In this document: piece by piece, positions 1-7,400 of the stretch
How the letters are laid out: every line of letters starts with the position of its first letter
Numbering within the stretch: the stretch's first letter is position 1
Source: DASYAE01 sp036501535
GTDB lineage: Bacteria; Actinomycetota; Actinomycetes; Streptomycetales; Catenulisporaceae
DNA length: 18,041 bases
NCBI GenBank assembly: GCA_036501535.1
Contig: DASYAE010000282.1
Span: 1 to 18,041 of the forward strand
Direction: 5' to 3'
Notes under the pieces: generated by a model
Told to the model about the DNA's origin: nothing
The model's input: only the letters and a program-made list of their open reading frames with translations
Databases searched by the model: none
Position numbers and translations under genes: made by a program

Positions 1-34
1 CGCCGCGTCGCGCCGACACCGGCGCGACGCGGCG
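1..34 (-). terminator. Long perfect hairpin after the membrane-protein gene
   Basis: Bases 1-15 and 20-34 are a perfect 15-bp inverted repeat around the 4-base loop ACAC, directly against the TGA stop (35-37) of the leftward gene. The stem is almost all G/C and no T-tract can be seen because the window ends. Such hairpins often end transcripts in actinomycetes without a U-tract. The structure is read directly; its role is inferred. Confidence 0.6.
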
Positions 35-1429
35 TCACTCCCCGGCCGCAGGGGCCTGCTTGCGCGAGATCCGGTAGTGCAGCACGAGGAACGGGAATCC
101 GAAGACGTCGAAGGCGTGCTGCGCGCGCAGCCCGCCGGCGCCGTCCGGATAGACCTCCAGGCGCTCGGCGAAGCCGTGCACCGCCGCTGCGGTGACGGGC
201 CCGGGATCGGTGCCGTCAGCGCCGTCCGGGTCGAAGTAGGCCAGGTAGTGGCCGGGCTGGTCCTGCTCGCTGCGGCTGGAGAGCACCAGGCCGCCGTCCG
301 GCCGGCCGGTCGGCTCGAGCGTCGCGGTGAAGCTCATCTGCGGCAGCGGGAATCCGACGCTGACATAGCCGCGGTCCTCGTGCCGGTAGGTCGTATATAC
401 GCCCACGTAGATCGGTTCGTCGGTGTCGGCGAAGGAGCGGATCCAGCCGCGGGCGAGCACCTCGCCGGTGCCGGGCGCGGTGACCGTGTCGATGCGGGAG
501 TGCACGCCGCGCAGCGCCTCGCGCTGGTTCATCGGCAGGTTCGCCTGGCCGAGCGGGCGGGCCAGCAGGGTCCGGTAGGCCAGGTAGCCGGGGCGCCCCC
601 AGGCCCGGTATTCGGGCACGATGTCGAGGGCGAACCGGGTGGTGTGCTCGTAGAACTCGCGCACCAGCGGGTGCGCGCGGGAGGGGTCGAACCCGGGCCC
701 GGCGAGCTCGTCGAGGTCCGCCACGATCCCGGCGTCCGGGGCCGCCTCCCGGTAGCCGCCGCCGAGCCGGTCGGCCAGGACCCTGATGTACTCGATGCCG
801 ATGTAGCGGCTCGCCGAGGGGACCGGGACCACGAACGGCAGGTCGCCGATCGGCACCCGCTCGGCCAGCATGCTGATCTGCTGGTCGCGGAACACGAGCG
901 CGGCGGCGGTCCGATACGCGACCACGGCCGCGGCGGCTACCGCCGCCGCCGAGACCGTGCCGACATCGGCAATGCCATCCGTGACGGTGCCGTCCGCGAG
1001 AGCGCCCTCAACAGATCGGCGGCTGCGCTGCCGCAGAGCCGCTGCGGTGGCGAGGCCGACGAGCGGGCCGAGCGCGACCTTCTGCGGTCTCAAACCGAGT
1101 GCGCCGGCCACCGCGCCGGCGCCGGTGCCCACCGTGACCGGGCCGGCCCCGGCGAACCGGCCGGCGGCCCAGCCGAGCGGTGCGGCCACGGCGCCCGACG
1201 CCGCGATGCGGCCCCACAGCGCGGGCAGTTCGGGCGACTTCCGCCCGGCCCGCGCCGCCGCGTCGACGGCGGCCATCCCCGCGGCCCCGGCCGCCGCGCC
1301 GAGCAGCGCGGCCCACCGGCCCCGGTGCGCGCCCAGCGCCGCTCCGGCCAGCGCTCCGAGCACCCCGGCGCTGACCGCCGAGGCGCCGCGGTCCGGCCCG
1401 GCCTTCTCCGTCTTCGGTGTGTCCGCCAC
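35..1429 (-). CDS. Conserved multi-pass membrane protein of unknown function
   Basis: A 464-residue protein starting at GTG. Roughly the first 190 residues are Ala/Gly-rich with several hydrophobic stretches (about 17-33, 40-56, 73-92, 95-112, 157-178), so this half probably crosses the membrane several times. The remainder (about 195-464) is a soluble mixed domain with aromatic and charged residues and no motif I recognise. The start lies 10 bases after the stop of the MarR gene on the same strand, so the two are probably one transcript. There is no clear ribosome binding site. A TAGATT box (minus strand, 1442-1437) 7 bases before the GTG could instead give a leaderless transcript. The gene ends at a strong hairpin. 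The function is unknown; being paired with a MarR regulator suggests stress- or ligand-controlled expression. Confidence 0.75.
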   Translation of the reverse strand: MADTPKTEKAGPDRGASAVSAGVLGALAGAALGAHRGRWAALLGAAAGAAGMAAVDAAARAGRKSPELPALWGRIAASGAVAAPLGWAAGRFAGAGPVTVGTGAGAVAGALGLRPQKVALGPLVGLATAAALRQRSRRSVEGALADGTVTDGIADVGTVSAAAVAAAAVVAYRTAAALVFRDQQISMLAERVPIGDLPFVVPVPSASRYIGIEYIRVLADRLGGGYREAAPDAGIVADLDELAGPGFDPSRAHPLVREFYEHTTRFALDIVPEYRAWGRPGYLAYRTLLARPLGQANLPMNQREALRGVHSRIDTVTAPGTGEVLARGWIRSFADTDEPIYVGVYTTYRHEDRGYVSVGFPLPQMSFTATLEPTGRPDGGLVLSSRSEQDQPGHYLAYFDPDGADGTDPGPVTAAAVHGFAERLEVYPDGAGGLRAQHAFDVFGFPFLVLHYRISRKQAPAAGE

Positions 1430-1439
1430 GCAGCGGAAT

Positions 1440-1922
1440 CTATCGCGCTTGATGGTCGCGTGCCTGCTGCGCGCCCTCTGCGGCCGCGTCGCCGCGCAAC
1501 ATCCGCACGGCCGCCGCCATCTCGGGATCGCCCGCCCCGCGGTCCAGCGCGGCGGTCAACGCACGCTGATACGTCGGCAGGGCGGCGGCCTGCGCGGCGC
1601 GCCCGTTCTCGGTGATGTAGACGTACACGCCGCGCCGGTCGGTCTCGCAGATCTCGCGCTCGGTCAGCTCGCCGTCCTCCAGCCGGGCGACCAGGCGGCT
1701 CATCGAGCTCTGATTGAGGCCGACCGCGTCGGCGAGCTCCTGGATCCGCATCCCGCCGTGCTCGGCGGCGGCGAGCCGGCACAGCGCGCGGTACTCGGAA
1801 AGGCCGAGCGCGTGGCCCTGCTGCAGCGCGCGGCCGAGGTCCTGCTCGACCCGGCCGTGCAGGCGCAGCGCCTGGTCCCAGGCGCGGTCGTCCGCGTCCG
1901 CCGCCGCCCGCCGCGCGTCCAC
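1440..1922 (-). CDS. MarR-family transcriptional regulator (first of three)
   Basis: A 160-residue winged-helix DNA-binding protein of usual MarR length. The helix-turn-helix lies around residues 57-80 (MRIQELADAVGLNQSSMSRL), followed by a wing with the typical D-R-R-G turn and a strand leading to ITENGR (about 94-108). The start is GTG with GGAGG (minus strand, 1931-1927) four bases upstream. It diverges from an NAD(P)H oxidoreductase, the usual layout for a MarR repressor and its target, and precedes a membrane protein on its own strand. A 14-bp inverted repeat over the start of the oxidoreductase gene is its most likely operator. Family assignment is secure; the ligand is unknown. Confidence 0.88.
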   Translation of the reverse strand: MDARRAAADADDRAWDQALRLHGRVEQDLGRALQQGHALGLSEYRALCRLAAAEHGGMRIQELADAVGLNQSSMSRLVARLEDGELTEREICETDRRGVYVYITENGRAAQAAALPTYQRALTAALDRGAGDPEMAAAVRMLRGDAAAEGAQQARDHQAR

Positions 1923-1982
1923 GCCGCCTCCGCTCCGCCTCGCTCCGCAACCCGGTGCCGGCCGGCGCCGCCGCCGGCCGTC

Positions 1983-2011
1983 TTGACGGAGATTACCCGC
2001 CGGGCCATTCT
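1983..2011 (+). promoter_or_regulatory. Candidate promoter of the oxidoreductase gene
   Basis: TTGACG (1983-1988) is a good -35 box. After a 17-base spacer comes CATTCT (2006-2011), a weak -10 box with A at position 2 and T at position 6. Transcription would begin near 2018, which is an in-frame GTG, implying a leaderless message. The -35 match is clear; the -10 assignment and start are inference. Confidence 0.4.
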
Positions 2012-2024
2012 ATGCATGTGCATA
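2011..2024. promoter_or_regulatory. Candidate MarR operator over the oxidoreductase start
   Basis: TATGCATGTGCATA is a perfect 6-bp inverted repeat (TATGCA / TGCATA) around a 2-base centre. It sits between the divergent MarR and oxidoreductase genes and overlaps the predicted transcription and translation start of the latter. Placement and symmetry fit a MarR-dimer site that blocks RNA polymerase. Binding is inferred. Confidence 0.45.
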
Positions 2025-2617
2025 CAACTAACGAGCCGCCAAACAACGAGCCGCGCCGGTTCCTCTTCGTCCTGGCCAGCGGCCGCCGCGGCGGCAACAC
2101 CGAGGACCTCGCCCGCCGGGCCGCCGCCGCCCTGCCGCCCGACGCGCAGCAGCACTGGATACGCCTCGAGGACCACCCGCTGCCCGCCTTCGCCGACATC
2201 TCCCGCCGCGACGCGCCGCAGCCGGCCCCCGACGGCAACGAGCTGACCCTGCTGGAGGCCACGCTCGCCGCGACGGACCTGGTCATCGCCTCGCCGGTGT
2301 ACTGGTACAGCCTGAGCTCCGGCGCGAAGCTCTACCTGGACCACTGGTCGCACTGGCTGCGGCGGCGCGAGCCGCGGTTCCGCGAGCAGATGGCGCGCAA
2401 GACGCTCTGGGCAGTCAGCGCGCTGGCCGAGTCGGACCCCTCCTCCGCCGAGCCGCTGGTGCGCAGCCTGGAGCTGACGGCGCGTTACCTCGGCGCGCAG
2501 TGGGGCGGCGCGCTGCTCGCCGTCGGCAGCTGGCCGGGCGACATCCGGCGGGACGACGACGCGCTGCGCCGGGCCGACGCGTTCTTCGCCCCCGCCGGGG
2601 CGGCCGTCCCCGCCTGA
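2018..2617 (+). CDS. NAD(P)H-dependent flavodoxin-fold oxidoreductase
   Basis: A flavin (FMN) reductase or quinone-reductase-like enzyme of the flavodoxin fold, 199 residues from GTG 2018. After about 15 leading residues a beta strand (RRFLFVLASG) leads into an FMN-phosphate loop (GRRGGNTEDL). A middle motif (ITSPVYW-like, here VIASPVYWYSLSSGAKLYLD) forms the flavin pocket typical of the family. Such enzymes transfer two electrons from NAD(P)H to quinones, nitro or azo compounds in the cytoplasm. Starts at ATG 2012 and upstream at 1955 are also in frame. GTG 2018 is preferred because it falls at the predicted transcription start, but ATG 2012 is nearly as likely. Divergence from a MarR gene suggests induction by an electrophile or phenolic ligand. 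The exact substrate is unknown. Confidence 0.85.
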   Translation: MHTTNEPPNNEPRRFLFVLASGRRGGNTEDLARRAAAALPPDAQQHWIRLEDHPLPAFADISRRDAPQPAPDGNELTLLEATLAATDLVIASPVYWYSLSSGAKLYLDHWSHWLRRREPRFREQMARKTLWAVSALAESDPSSAEPLVRSLELTARYLGAQWGGALLAVGSWPGDIRRDDDALRRADAFFAPAGAAVPA

Positions 2618-2644
2618 TCAGAACCCGTACTGATCAGAACCCGT
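2614..2644. repeat. Tandem 15/16-bp duplication at convergent gene ends
   Basis: CTGATCAGAACCCGT occurs at 2614-2628 and again at 2630-2644, one base apart. Each copy contains TGATCA, which reads as a stop on both strands. The first copy ends the oxidoreductase (TGA 2615-2617). The second ends the leftward membrane protein (TGA on the minus strand at 2636-2634). It looks like a small slippage duplication of that gene's last codons (Asn-Gly-Phe-stop). Confidence 0.75.
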
Positions 2645-3416
2645 TGTAAAGGCGCGCCGCCGCGGAGTGGCAGTACTCGGACCGCCCGGTCTGCCAGCCG
2701 TCCGGCGGCCCCGAGCCCGGCGGCAGCCGCAGAACCAGGGTACTGACATGCCCGCGCGGATCGGCCGCCAGCACGGTCACGCTGGTCGCGGTCGGCCCGG
2801 TGCCGCCGCGGCAGTCGTAGATCCCCTCCAGCCGGATCTCGGTCTGCTCGCCCACCTTCAGCTGCACCGGCACCGGCGAGAAGGCCTCGGCCAGGCCCGG
2901 CTGCTCCACCTGCACGTTCAGGACGCTGATCTGGGCCGGCCCCTCGTCCTCCAGCGTCACGCCGAAGTCGAGGCCGGGGAAGAACGAGGCCTCGAAGAAG
3001 CCGCCGTGCACCGCGACCAGGGTGTAGCGGTCCGCCGCCCGCTGGTCGGCCGCGCGCGCCTGCCAGACCGCCCCGGCCGCACCGGCGACCAGCGCGCAGA
3101 CCGCCGCGAGGATCGCGATCCGGCGCCGGCGCGGCAGCCGGGACCAGCGCGACTGCCGGCGCGGCAGCCAGGTCCGGCGCGACGAGCCCTGGTCGACCTC
3201 GTCCGGCTCGCCGCTCCCGGCGAAGGCGTAGCGAGGACCGCCGCCGTTCCCGCCGGACGCGCCGGACGCGCCGCCGGACCCCTGCCCGGCCTGCGCCTCG
3301 GCCGCATCCGCGCGGTCGCCGCCATCATCGTCGTCTGGATCTACGAGCTCGAACTCGAAACGCGGTTCCTCCGCTGGCCCCCGCCCACCTGAGGCCCTGT
3401 CGCGGCGACGAATCAT
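2634..3416 (-). CDS. Single-pass membrane protein with extracytoplasmic domain, function unknown
   Basis: A 260-residue protein starting at ATG 3416. The N-terminal third is cytoplasmic and low in complexity: an acidic run (about 26-34), then Gly/Ser/Ala repeats, then an Arg/Trp-rich basic patch (about 80-99). One hydrophobic segment (about 100-117) follows. The remaining 140 residues are predicted outside the membrane and look beta-rich, with two cysteines (in YDC and EYC) that could form a disulfide. The inside-positive rule fits this orientation. There is no clear Shine-Dalgarno sequence. The gene is divergent from coaA across about 90 bases and convergent with the oxidoreductase. I do not recognise the family. 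Confidence 0.7.
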   Translation of the reverse strand: MIRRRDRASGGRGPAEEPRFEFELVDPDDDDGGDRADAAEAQAGQGSGGASGASGGNGGGPRYAFAGSGEPDEVDQGSSRRTWLPRRQSRWSRLPRRRRIAILAAVCALVAGAAGAVWQARAADQRAADRYTLVAVHGGFFEASFFPGLDFGVTLEDEGPAQISVLNVQVEQPGLAEAFSPVPVQLKVGEQTEIRLEGIYDCRGGTGPTATSVTVLAADPRGHVSTLVLRLPPGSGPPDGWQTGRSEYCHSAAARLYNGF

Positions 3417-3502
3417 GATTGCATCGTGCCTGTCGCGCGCCCGCTGCGCCAGAGCCGCCCGCGCCGCCCGAACCGGAGGGGCGGCCTGAGTTAGCCGCGC
3501 CC

Positions 3503-4492
3503 ATGCCGGACAATGGCCGAGTGCACACCGATCAGGATGCGGTGCGAACCCGCCGCGGCGAGAGCACCCCGTACGTCGACCTCGACCGGGCCGCCTGGGG
3601 CCGGCTGCGCGAGCGCACCCCGCTCCCGCTGGCCGCCGCCGACGTCGAGCGCCTGCGCGGGCTCGGCGACGAGGTCGACCTCGACGAGGTGCGCGAGATG
3701 TACCTCCCGGTCTCGCGGCTGCTGAACCTGCACGTCGCCGCGGTGCACCGGCTGCGCGGCACGCTGGACACGTTCCTGGGCCGGGAGCCGGAGCGCACCC
3801 CGTTCGTGATCGCGGTGGCCGGAAGCGTGGCGGTCGGCAAGTCCACCACCGCGCGCCTGTTGCGCGAGCTGTTGGCGCGCTGGCCCGAGCATCCGCAGGT
3901 GCAGCTGGTCACCACGGACGGGTTCCTGCTGCCGAACGCGGAGCTGGCGCGGCGCGGTCTGATGGCGCGCAAAGGCTTCCCCGAGTCGTACGACCGGCGC
4001 GCGCTCACACGGTTCGTCGCCGACGTGAAGTCCGGGCGCCCGGAGGTGACCGCCCCGGTCTACTCGCACCTGGTCTACGACATCGTGCCCGGCCAGGCGC
4101 TGACCGTGCGCCGGCCGGACATCCTGATCGTCGAGGGCCTCAACGTGCTGCAGCCCGCGCTGCCCGGCCACGACGGCGTCGTGCGGATGGCGCTGGCGGA
4201 CTACTTCGACTTCAGCATCTACGTCGACGCCCGGCCGGCCGACATCGAGCACTGGTACCTCGAGCGGTTCCGGCGGCTGCGCGAGACCGCGTTCACCGAC
4301 CCGGCGTCCTACTTCCGCCGGTTCGCCGGGGTGCCGCTGGCGGAGGCGCTGGAGCAGGCCCGCGGGTTCTGGCGGGAGATCAACCTGCCGAACCTGACCG
4401 AGAACGTGCTGCCGACCCGGTCGCGCGCCACCCTGGTGCTGCGCAAGAGCGCGGACCACCGGATCGAGGGCGTGCGCGTGCGCAAGTTCTAG
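3503..4492 (+). CDS. coaA: Type I pantothenate kinase
   Basis: Catalyses ATP-dependent phosphorylation of pantothenate, the first and controlling step of coenzyme A synthesis, in the cytoplasm. The 329 residues show the N-terminal TPYVDL signature of actinobacterial CoaA (about 22-27), the P-loop GSVAVGKST (107-115), the TTDGF motif (about 137-141) with the catalytic Asp, KGFPESYD (about 157-164) and YSHLVYDIVPG (about 187-197). A SIYVDA strand follows, and the NLPNLTENVLPTR segment near the C-terminus contacts substrate. Length and motif order match the family. ATG 3503 is used here. GTG 3521, preceded by a GACAAT box six bases upstream, would give a leaderless 323-residue form and is a real alternative. 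The upstream in-frame TTG at 3419 adds only low-complexity Pro/Ala/Glu sequence. The gene is monocistronic, followed by a terminator-like hairpin. Confidence 0.95.
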   Translation: MPDNGRVHTDQDAVRTRRGESTPYVDLDRAAWGRLRERTPLPLAAADVERLRGLGDEVDLDEVREMYLPVSRLLNLHVAAVHRLRGTLDTFLGREPERTPFVIAVAGSVAVGKSTTARLLRELLARWPEHPQVQLVTTDGFLLPNAELARRGLMARKGFPESYDRRALTRFVADVKSGRPEVTAPVYSHLVYDIVPGQALTVRRPDILIVEGLNVLQPALPGHDGVVRMALADYFDFSIYVDARPADIEHWYLERFRRLRETAFTDPASYFRRFAGVPLAEALEQARGFWREINLPNLTENVLPTRSRATLVLRKSADHRIEGVRVRKF

Positions 4493-4593
4493 GCGGGGGC
4501 CGCGGACCAGGCGCCGACGCCGTCCGGCCGAATGCCTCGCAGACCGAAAATATGCGCGGACAAGGCGTTTCACGGAGCGGATTTCAGCGTATG

Positions 4594-4620
4594 AGGAGCC
4601 TGCTTCCAGGCTTCTTTCAG
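4594..4620 (+). terminator. Probable intrinsic terminator after coaA
   Basis: AGGAGCCTG (4594-4602) pairs with CAGGCTTCT (4607-4615) over 9 bp with one G-T pair and a CTTC loop, followed by TTCAG. It lies in the 249-base gap after coaA (4493-4741), in a stretch visibly lower in GC than the genes. I see nothing else certain in that gap apart from the ribosome binding site of the next gene. The U-tract is short, so this is moderate evidence. Confidence 0.4.
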
Positions 4621-4741
4621 ACTGCGCCGATAGCGTCGCGGCCGAGGGCGACGGTACGCACCGGACCTTGTGGGGCGCCTGAGCCGACTGATTCGACGAC
4701 GCGCCTCCCGGGCATCGGCGCGACAACCGGAGGTTCCGCCG

Positions 4742-6076
4742 ATGACCGCTGCGACCGTGCGCGACCGCTACGGCCTGCCCCTCTCGACGACCCGGATCGC
4801 CGCCGAGGCCTTCGCCGCCGGGCTCGACCGGGTGCTGGCGCTGGCCGAGGGCGCCGAGGAGCACTTCGCCCGCGCCATCGCCCTGGACCCCGGCTTCGCG
4901 CTCGGCCACGCGGCGCTCGCCCTGCTCGGCTTCGAGCAGGGCGTGCGCACCGACTGCACGGCGCGGCTGGCCGCCGCCCGAAAAGCCGCCGCGGGCCATG
5001 CCGACGAGCGCGAGCGCAGTTTCATCGAAGCGGTCGGGGCGCGCATCGCGGATCCGGACGGTGCCTGCGACAGCCACGGCCCCGGCGCCCGCGCGGTGCT
5101 GCGCCACATCCGCGCGCACCCCAAAGACGCGATGATGGTGTGCGTCGCGGTGCCGACGGTCGCCTTCGGCGGCGTGACCAGCGGGCGGCAGACCTGGAGC
5201 CTGGTGGAGAGCCTGCAGCCGGTCTACGGCGACGACTGGTGGTACTGCGGCCAGCTGGCCTTCGTGCGCCAGGCGCAGGGCCGCTGGGACGAGGCCGAGC
5301 GGCTCGCGGCGCGCGCACTCGAGCAGCGCCCCGCAGCCGGCCACGCGGTACACGCCCGCGCCCACGTGTTCTACGAGACCGGCCGGCACGACGCCGGCCT
5401 CGGCTGGCTCGACGGCTGGATCACCGAGCACGGCCCGCGGGCGAACAGCCGGGCGCACTTCAGCTGGCACGCCGCGCTGCACGAGCTCGCCCTCGACGAC
5501 GGCGCGGCGTTCCGGCGCCGCTACCAGGCCCAGCTGGCGCCGCCGATCGTGACCGGCCCGCGGGCGCTGGTCGACAGCGGCGCGATCCTGTGGCGCAGCC
5601 GCATGGCCGGCCGGTGGGCCGGGGAGCCCGGCGCGGGCAAGGAGGTCCTGCAGGCGGCCCCGCCGGCCTGGCTGTGCGCGCCGCCCTCGCCGTTCGCGAC
5701 GATGCACGCGGCGCTCGGCCTGGCGCTCGACGAGGACGCGCCGGCGCTCGCCGCGCTCGGCGGCTATGCGCGGGCACATACGAACGCCGTGATCCGGGAG
5801 GTGGCCGCCCCGCTGTGCAGCGGCCTGCTGGCCGTGGTCGAGCAGCGCTGGGGCGAGGCGGCCGACCTGCTCGCCGCGCTGCTGCCGCGGATCAGGGAGC
5901 TGCAGGGCAGCGCGGCGCAGCTGGAGGTGGTCGAGGACACGGTGATACGGGCTCTGATCGCGGCCGGCCGCACCGCCGAGGCGGCCGAGCGGCTGTCCCG
6001 GCGGCTGGACCGCCGCCACTCGCCACTGGACCGGCGCAATCTGAACCGGCTGCAGGCCGCGGGCCAGGTGCTTTAG
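4742..6076 (+). CDS. Tetratricopeptide-repeat protein, TTC38-like family
   Basis: A 444-residue soluble helical protein. ATG 4742 is chosen because GGAGG (4729-4733) stands eight bases before it; an upstream in-frame start at 4670 lacks support. The sequence shows TPR-like helix pairs such as HFARAIALDPGFALGHAALA (about 40-60), AQGRWDEAERLAARALEQRP (mid-protein), and GHAVHARAHVFYETG followed by HFSWHAALHELAL. This His-rich central stretch is the pattern I associate with the TTC38 (tetratricopeptide repeat protein 38) family, found in animals and many bacteria. TPR arrays bind proteins or peptides, but no activity is established for this family. There are no membrane segments or signal peptide. 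It sits between coaA and a DinB-fold gene with no clear functional link. Family call is moderately sure; role unknown. Confidence 0.8.
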   Translation: MTAATVRDRYGLPLSTTRIAAEAFAAGLDRVLALAEGAEEHFARAIALDPGFALGHAALALLGFEQGVRTDCTARLAAARKAAAGHADERERSFIEAVGARIADPDGACDSHGPGARAVLRHIRAHPKDAMMVCVAVPTVAFGGVTSGRQTWSLVESLQPVYGDDWWYCGQLAFVRQAQGRWDEAERLAARALEQRPAAGHAVHARAHVFYETGRHDAGLGWLDGWITEHGPRANSRAHFSWHAALHELALDDGAAFRRRYQAQLAPPIVTGPRALVDSGAILWRSRMAGRWAGEPGAGKEVLQAAPPAWLCAPPSPFATMHAALGLALDEDAPALAALGGYARAHTNAVIREVAAPLCSGLLAVVEQRWGEAADLLAALLPRIRELQGSAAQLEVVEDTVIRALIAAGRTAEAAERLSRRLDRRHSPLDRRNLNRLQAAGQVL

Positions 6077-6122
6077 GGGCGTCGCCGCGCACGTGTCGGC
6101 GCCCGCTGGCAGACTCGCCTGC

Positions 6123-6713
6123 ATGAGCGCATGGGACGCGAAACCGACACTGCACCGCTACTTGAAGGCCGGACGCCAGGGCCTGCTCTCGAAGCTCGAC
6201 GGCCTCGGCGAGTACGACGCGCGGCGCCCGCTGACCCGGACCGGCACCAACCTGCTGGGCCTGGTCAAGCACCTCGCCGGCGTCGAGTCCGAGTACTTCG
6301 GCGCGGTCTTCGGCCGCCCCTTCGGCGAACAGCTGCCCTGGCCCGCCGAGGGCGCCGAGGCGAACGCGGACATGTGGGCGACCGCGGACGAGTCGCGCGA
6401 GCAGATCACCGGCCTCTACCGGCGCGCCGCGGCGCATTCCGACGCGACGATCGAAGCCCTGGACCTCGACGCGACCGGCCGGGTGCCGTGGTGGCCGGAA
6501 GAGCGCAATCCCGTGACGCTGCACCAGGTCCTGATCCACATGATCGCCGAGACCGACCACCACGCCGGTCACGCCGACATCGTGCGCGAGCTGGTCGACG
6601 GCACCGCGGGCCTGCGCGGCGAGAACAACGGCCTGCCCCCGGGCGACGAGGACTGGTGGCAGTCCTATCGGGACCGCGTGGAGCAGGCTGCCCAGCAGGC
6701 CGCAAAGCGCTGA
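6123..6713 (+). CDS. DinB-fold protein, DUF664 family
   Basis: A 196-residue four-helix-bundle protein. His50 (in LVKHLAGVE), His146 and His150 (in ETDHHAGHAD) match the three-histidine metal site of the DinB/YfiT superfamily, and the WWPEERNPVTLHQVL stretch is typical of DUF664. Relatives include metal-dependent thiol transferases that use mycothiol or bacillithiol, so a mycothiol-dependent detoxifying role is possible in an actinomycete, but nothing here proves it. ATG 6123 is preferred over the in-frame start at 6093 because the protein homology pattern begins there. No strong ribosome binding site is visible; CAGACT (6110-6115) seven bases upstream could be the -10 box of a leaderless message. 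It is convergent with the methyltransferase, 15 bases away. Confidence 0.88.
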   Translation: MSAWDAKPTLHRYLKAGRQGLLSKLDGLGEYDARRPLTRTGTNLLGLVKHLAGVESEYFGAVFGRPFGEQLPWPAEGAEANADMWATADESREQITGLYRRAAAHSDATIEALDLDATGRVPWWPEERNPVTLHQVLIHMIAETDHHAGHADIVRELVDGTAGLRGENNGLPPGDEDWWQSYRDRVEQAAQQAAKR

Positions 6714-6728
6714 GGCCGAGCGCATCCG

Positions 6729-7400
6729 CTACGCGTGGACGTGTCGCCGAGCCTGGAAATGGAGCCACCGGCGGTGCGTCGCGCGCCGCCGCGGGCCGAG
6801 CACGTCGAAGCCGGCCGCGGTCAGCAGGCCGATCATCTCGGCCTCGCCGTGGTAGACGTACCAGCGCTGAAGATCGGCCGCGTAGGACACCGGTTCCCAC
6901 CGCTCCCCCTCGCCCTCGGCCACCGAGAGCGCCATCAGGCCGCCGGGGCGCAGGACCCGAGCGAACCCGGCCAGTGTGCACGCGACGTCCTCGCGCGGCA
7001 CGTGGAGCAGCGACGCGGCGCACCACACCGCGTCCGCGACGCCGGCGCGCAGCGGCAGGGCCCGCATATCAGCCTGGCACATCCCCGGCAGCCCGCCGGA
7101 CCTGAGCATCCCGGCGGACAGGTCGAATCCGCACGCCCGCAGCCCCCGCGCGCGCATCGACCGGGTCGCCTGGCCGGGGCCGCAGCCCACGTCGACGACC
7201 AGCGCGCCCGGCTCCAGCGCGGAGGCCAGCCAGTCGACCGCCGGCTCGAACCACTCGTTGCCGCCGCCGGTGCCCCACCTGCGCTCGTAGTCCGCCGAGA
7301 TCAGATCATACGTAGCCTGATTCACGCGGGCGACGTCCGCCGCGCCGCCGGCCGGGTTCCCCGGCTCCGCCGCCTCTTGCACAGTGATCACCCTAGCCAT
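6729..7400 (-). CDS. Class I SAM-dependent methyltransferase
   Basis: A 223-residue enzyme of the methyltransferase type 11 group. The SAM-binding motif I is VVDVGCGPGQ (68-77). An acidic strand end (GFDLSAGML, about 91-99), motif II/III ADMRALPL and the post-motif FARVLRPGG follow in the normal order. It transfers a methyl group from S-adenosylmethionine to a small molecule I cannot identify. The frame stays open upstream to 7628, but ATG 7400 is the right start: it overlaps the stop of the iminopeptidase gene by one base (TGATG on the minus strand), a classic translational-coupling arrangement. The two genes therefore form one leftward operon. No ribosome binding site of its own is obvious, in keeping with coupling. 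Confidence 0.88.
   Translation of the reverse strand: MARVITVQEAAEPGNPAGGAADVARVNQATYDLISADYERRWGTGGGNEWFEPAVDWLASALEPGALVVDVGCGPGQATRSMRARGLRACGFDLSAGMLRSGGLPGMCQADMRALPLRAGVADAVWCAASLLHVPREDVACTLAGFARVLRPGGLMALSVAEGEGERWEPVSYAADLQRWYVYHGEAEMIGLLTAAGFDVLGPRRRATHRRWLHFQARRHVHA

Noticed and set aside
77..1615. A 512-codon open frame on the plus strand
   Set aside because: Antisense to the membrane protein and MarR genes, with Arg/Ala/Gly-biased sequence and no recognisable motif.
3491..6124. A very long open frame on the minus strand (about 877 codons)
   Set aside because: It lies antisense to coaA and the TPR gene, is rich in Arg/Gly/Pro with no domain, and is the usual mirror of high-GC coding sequence.
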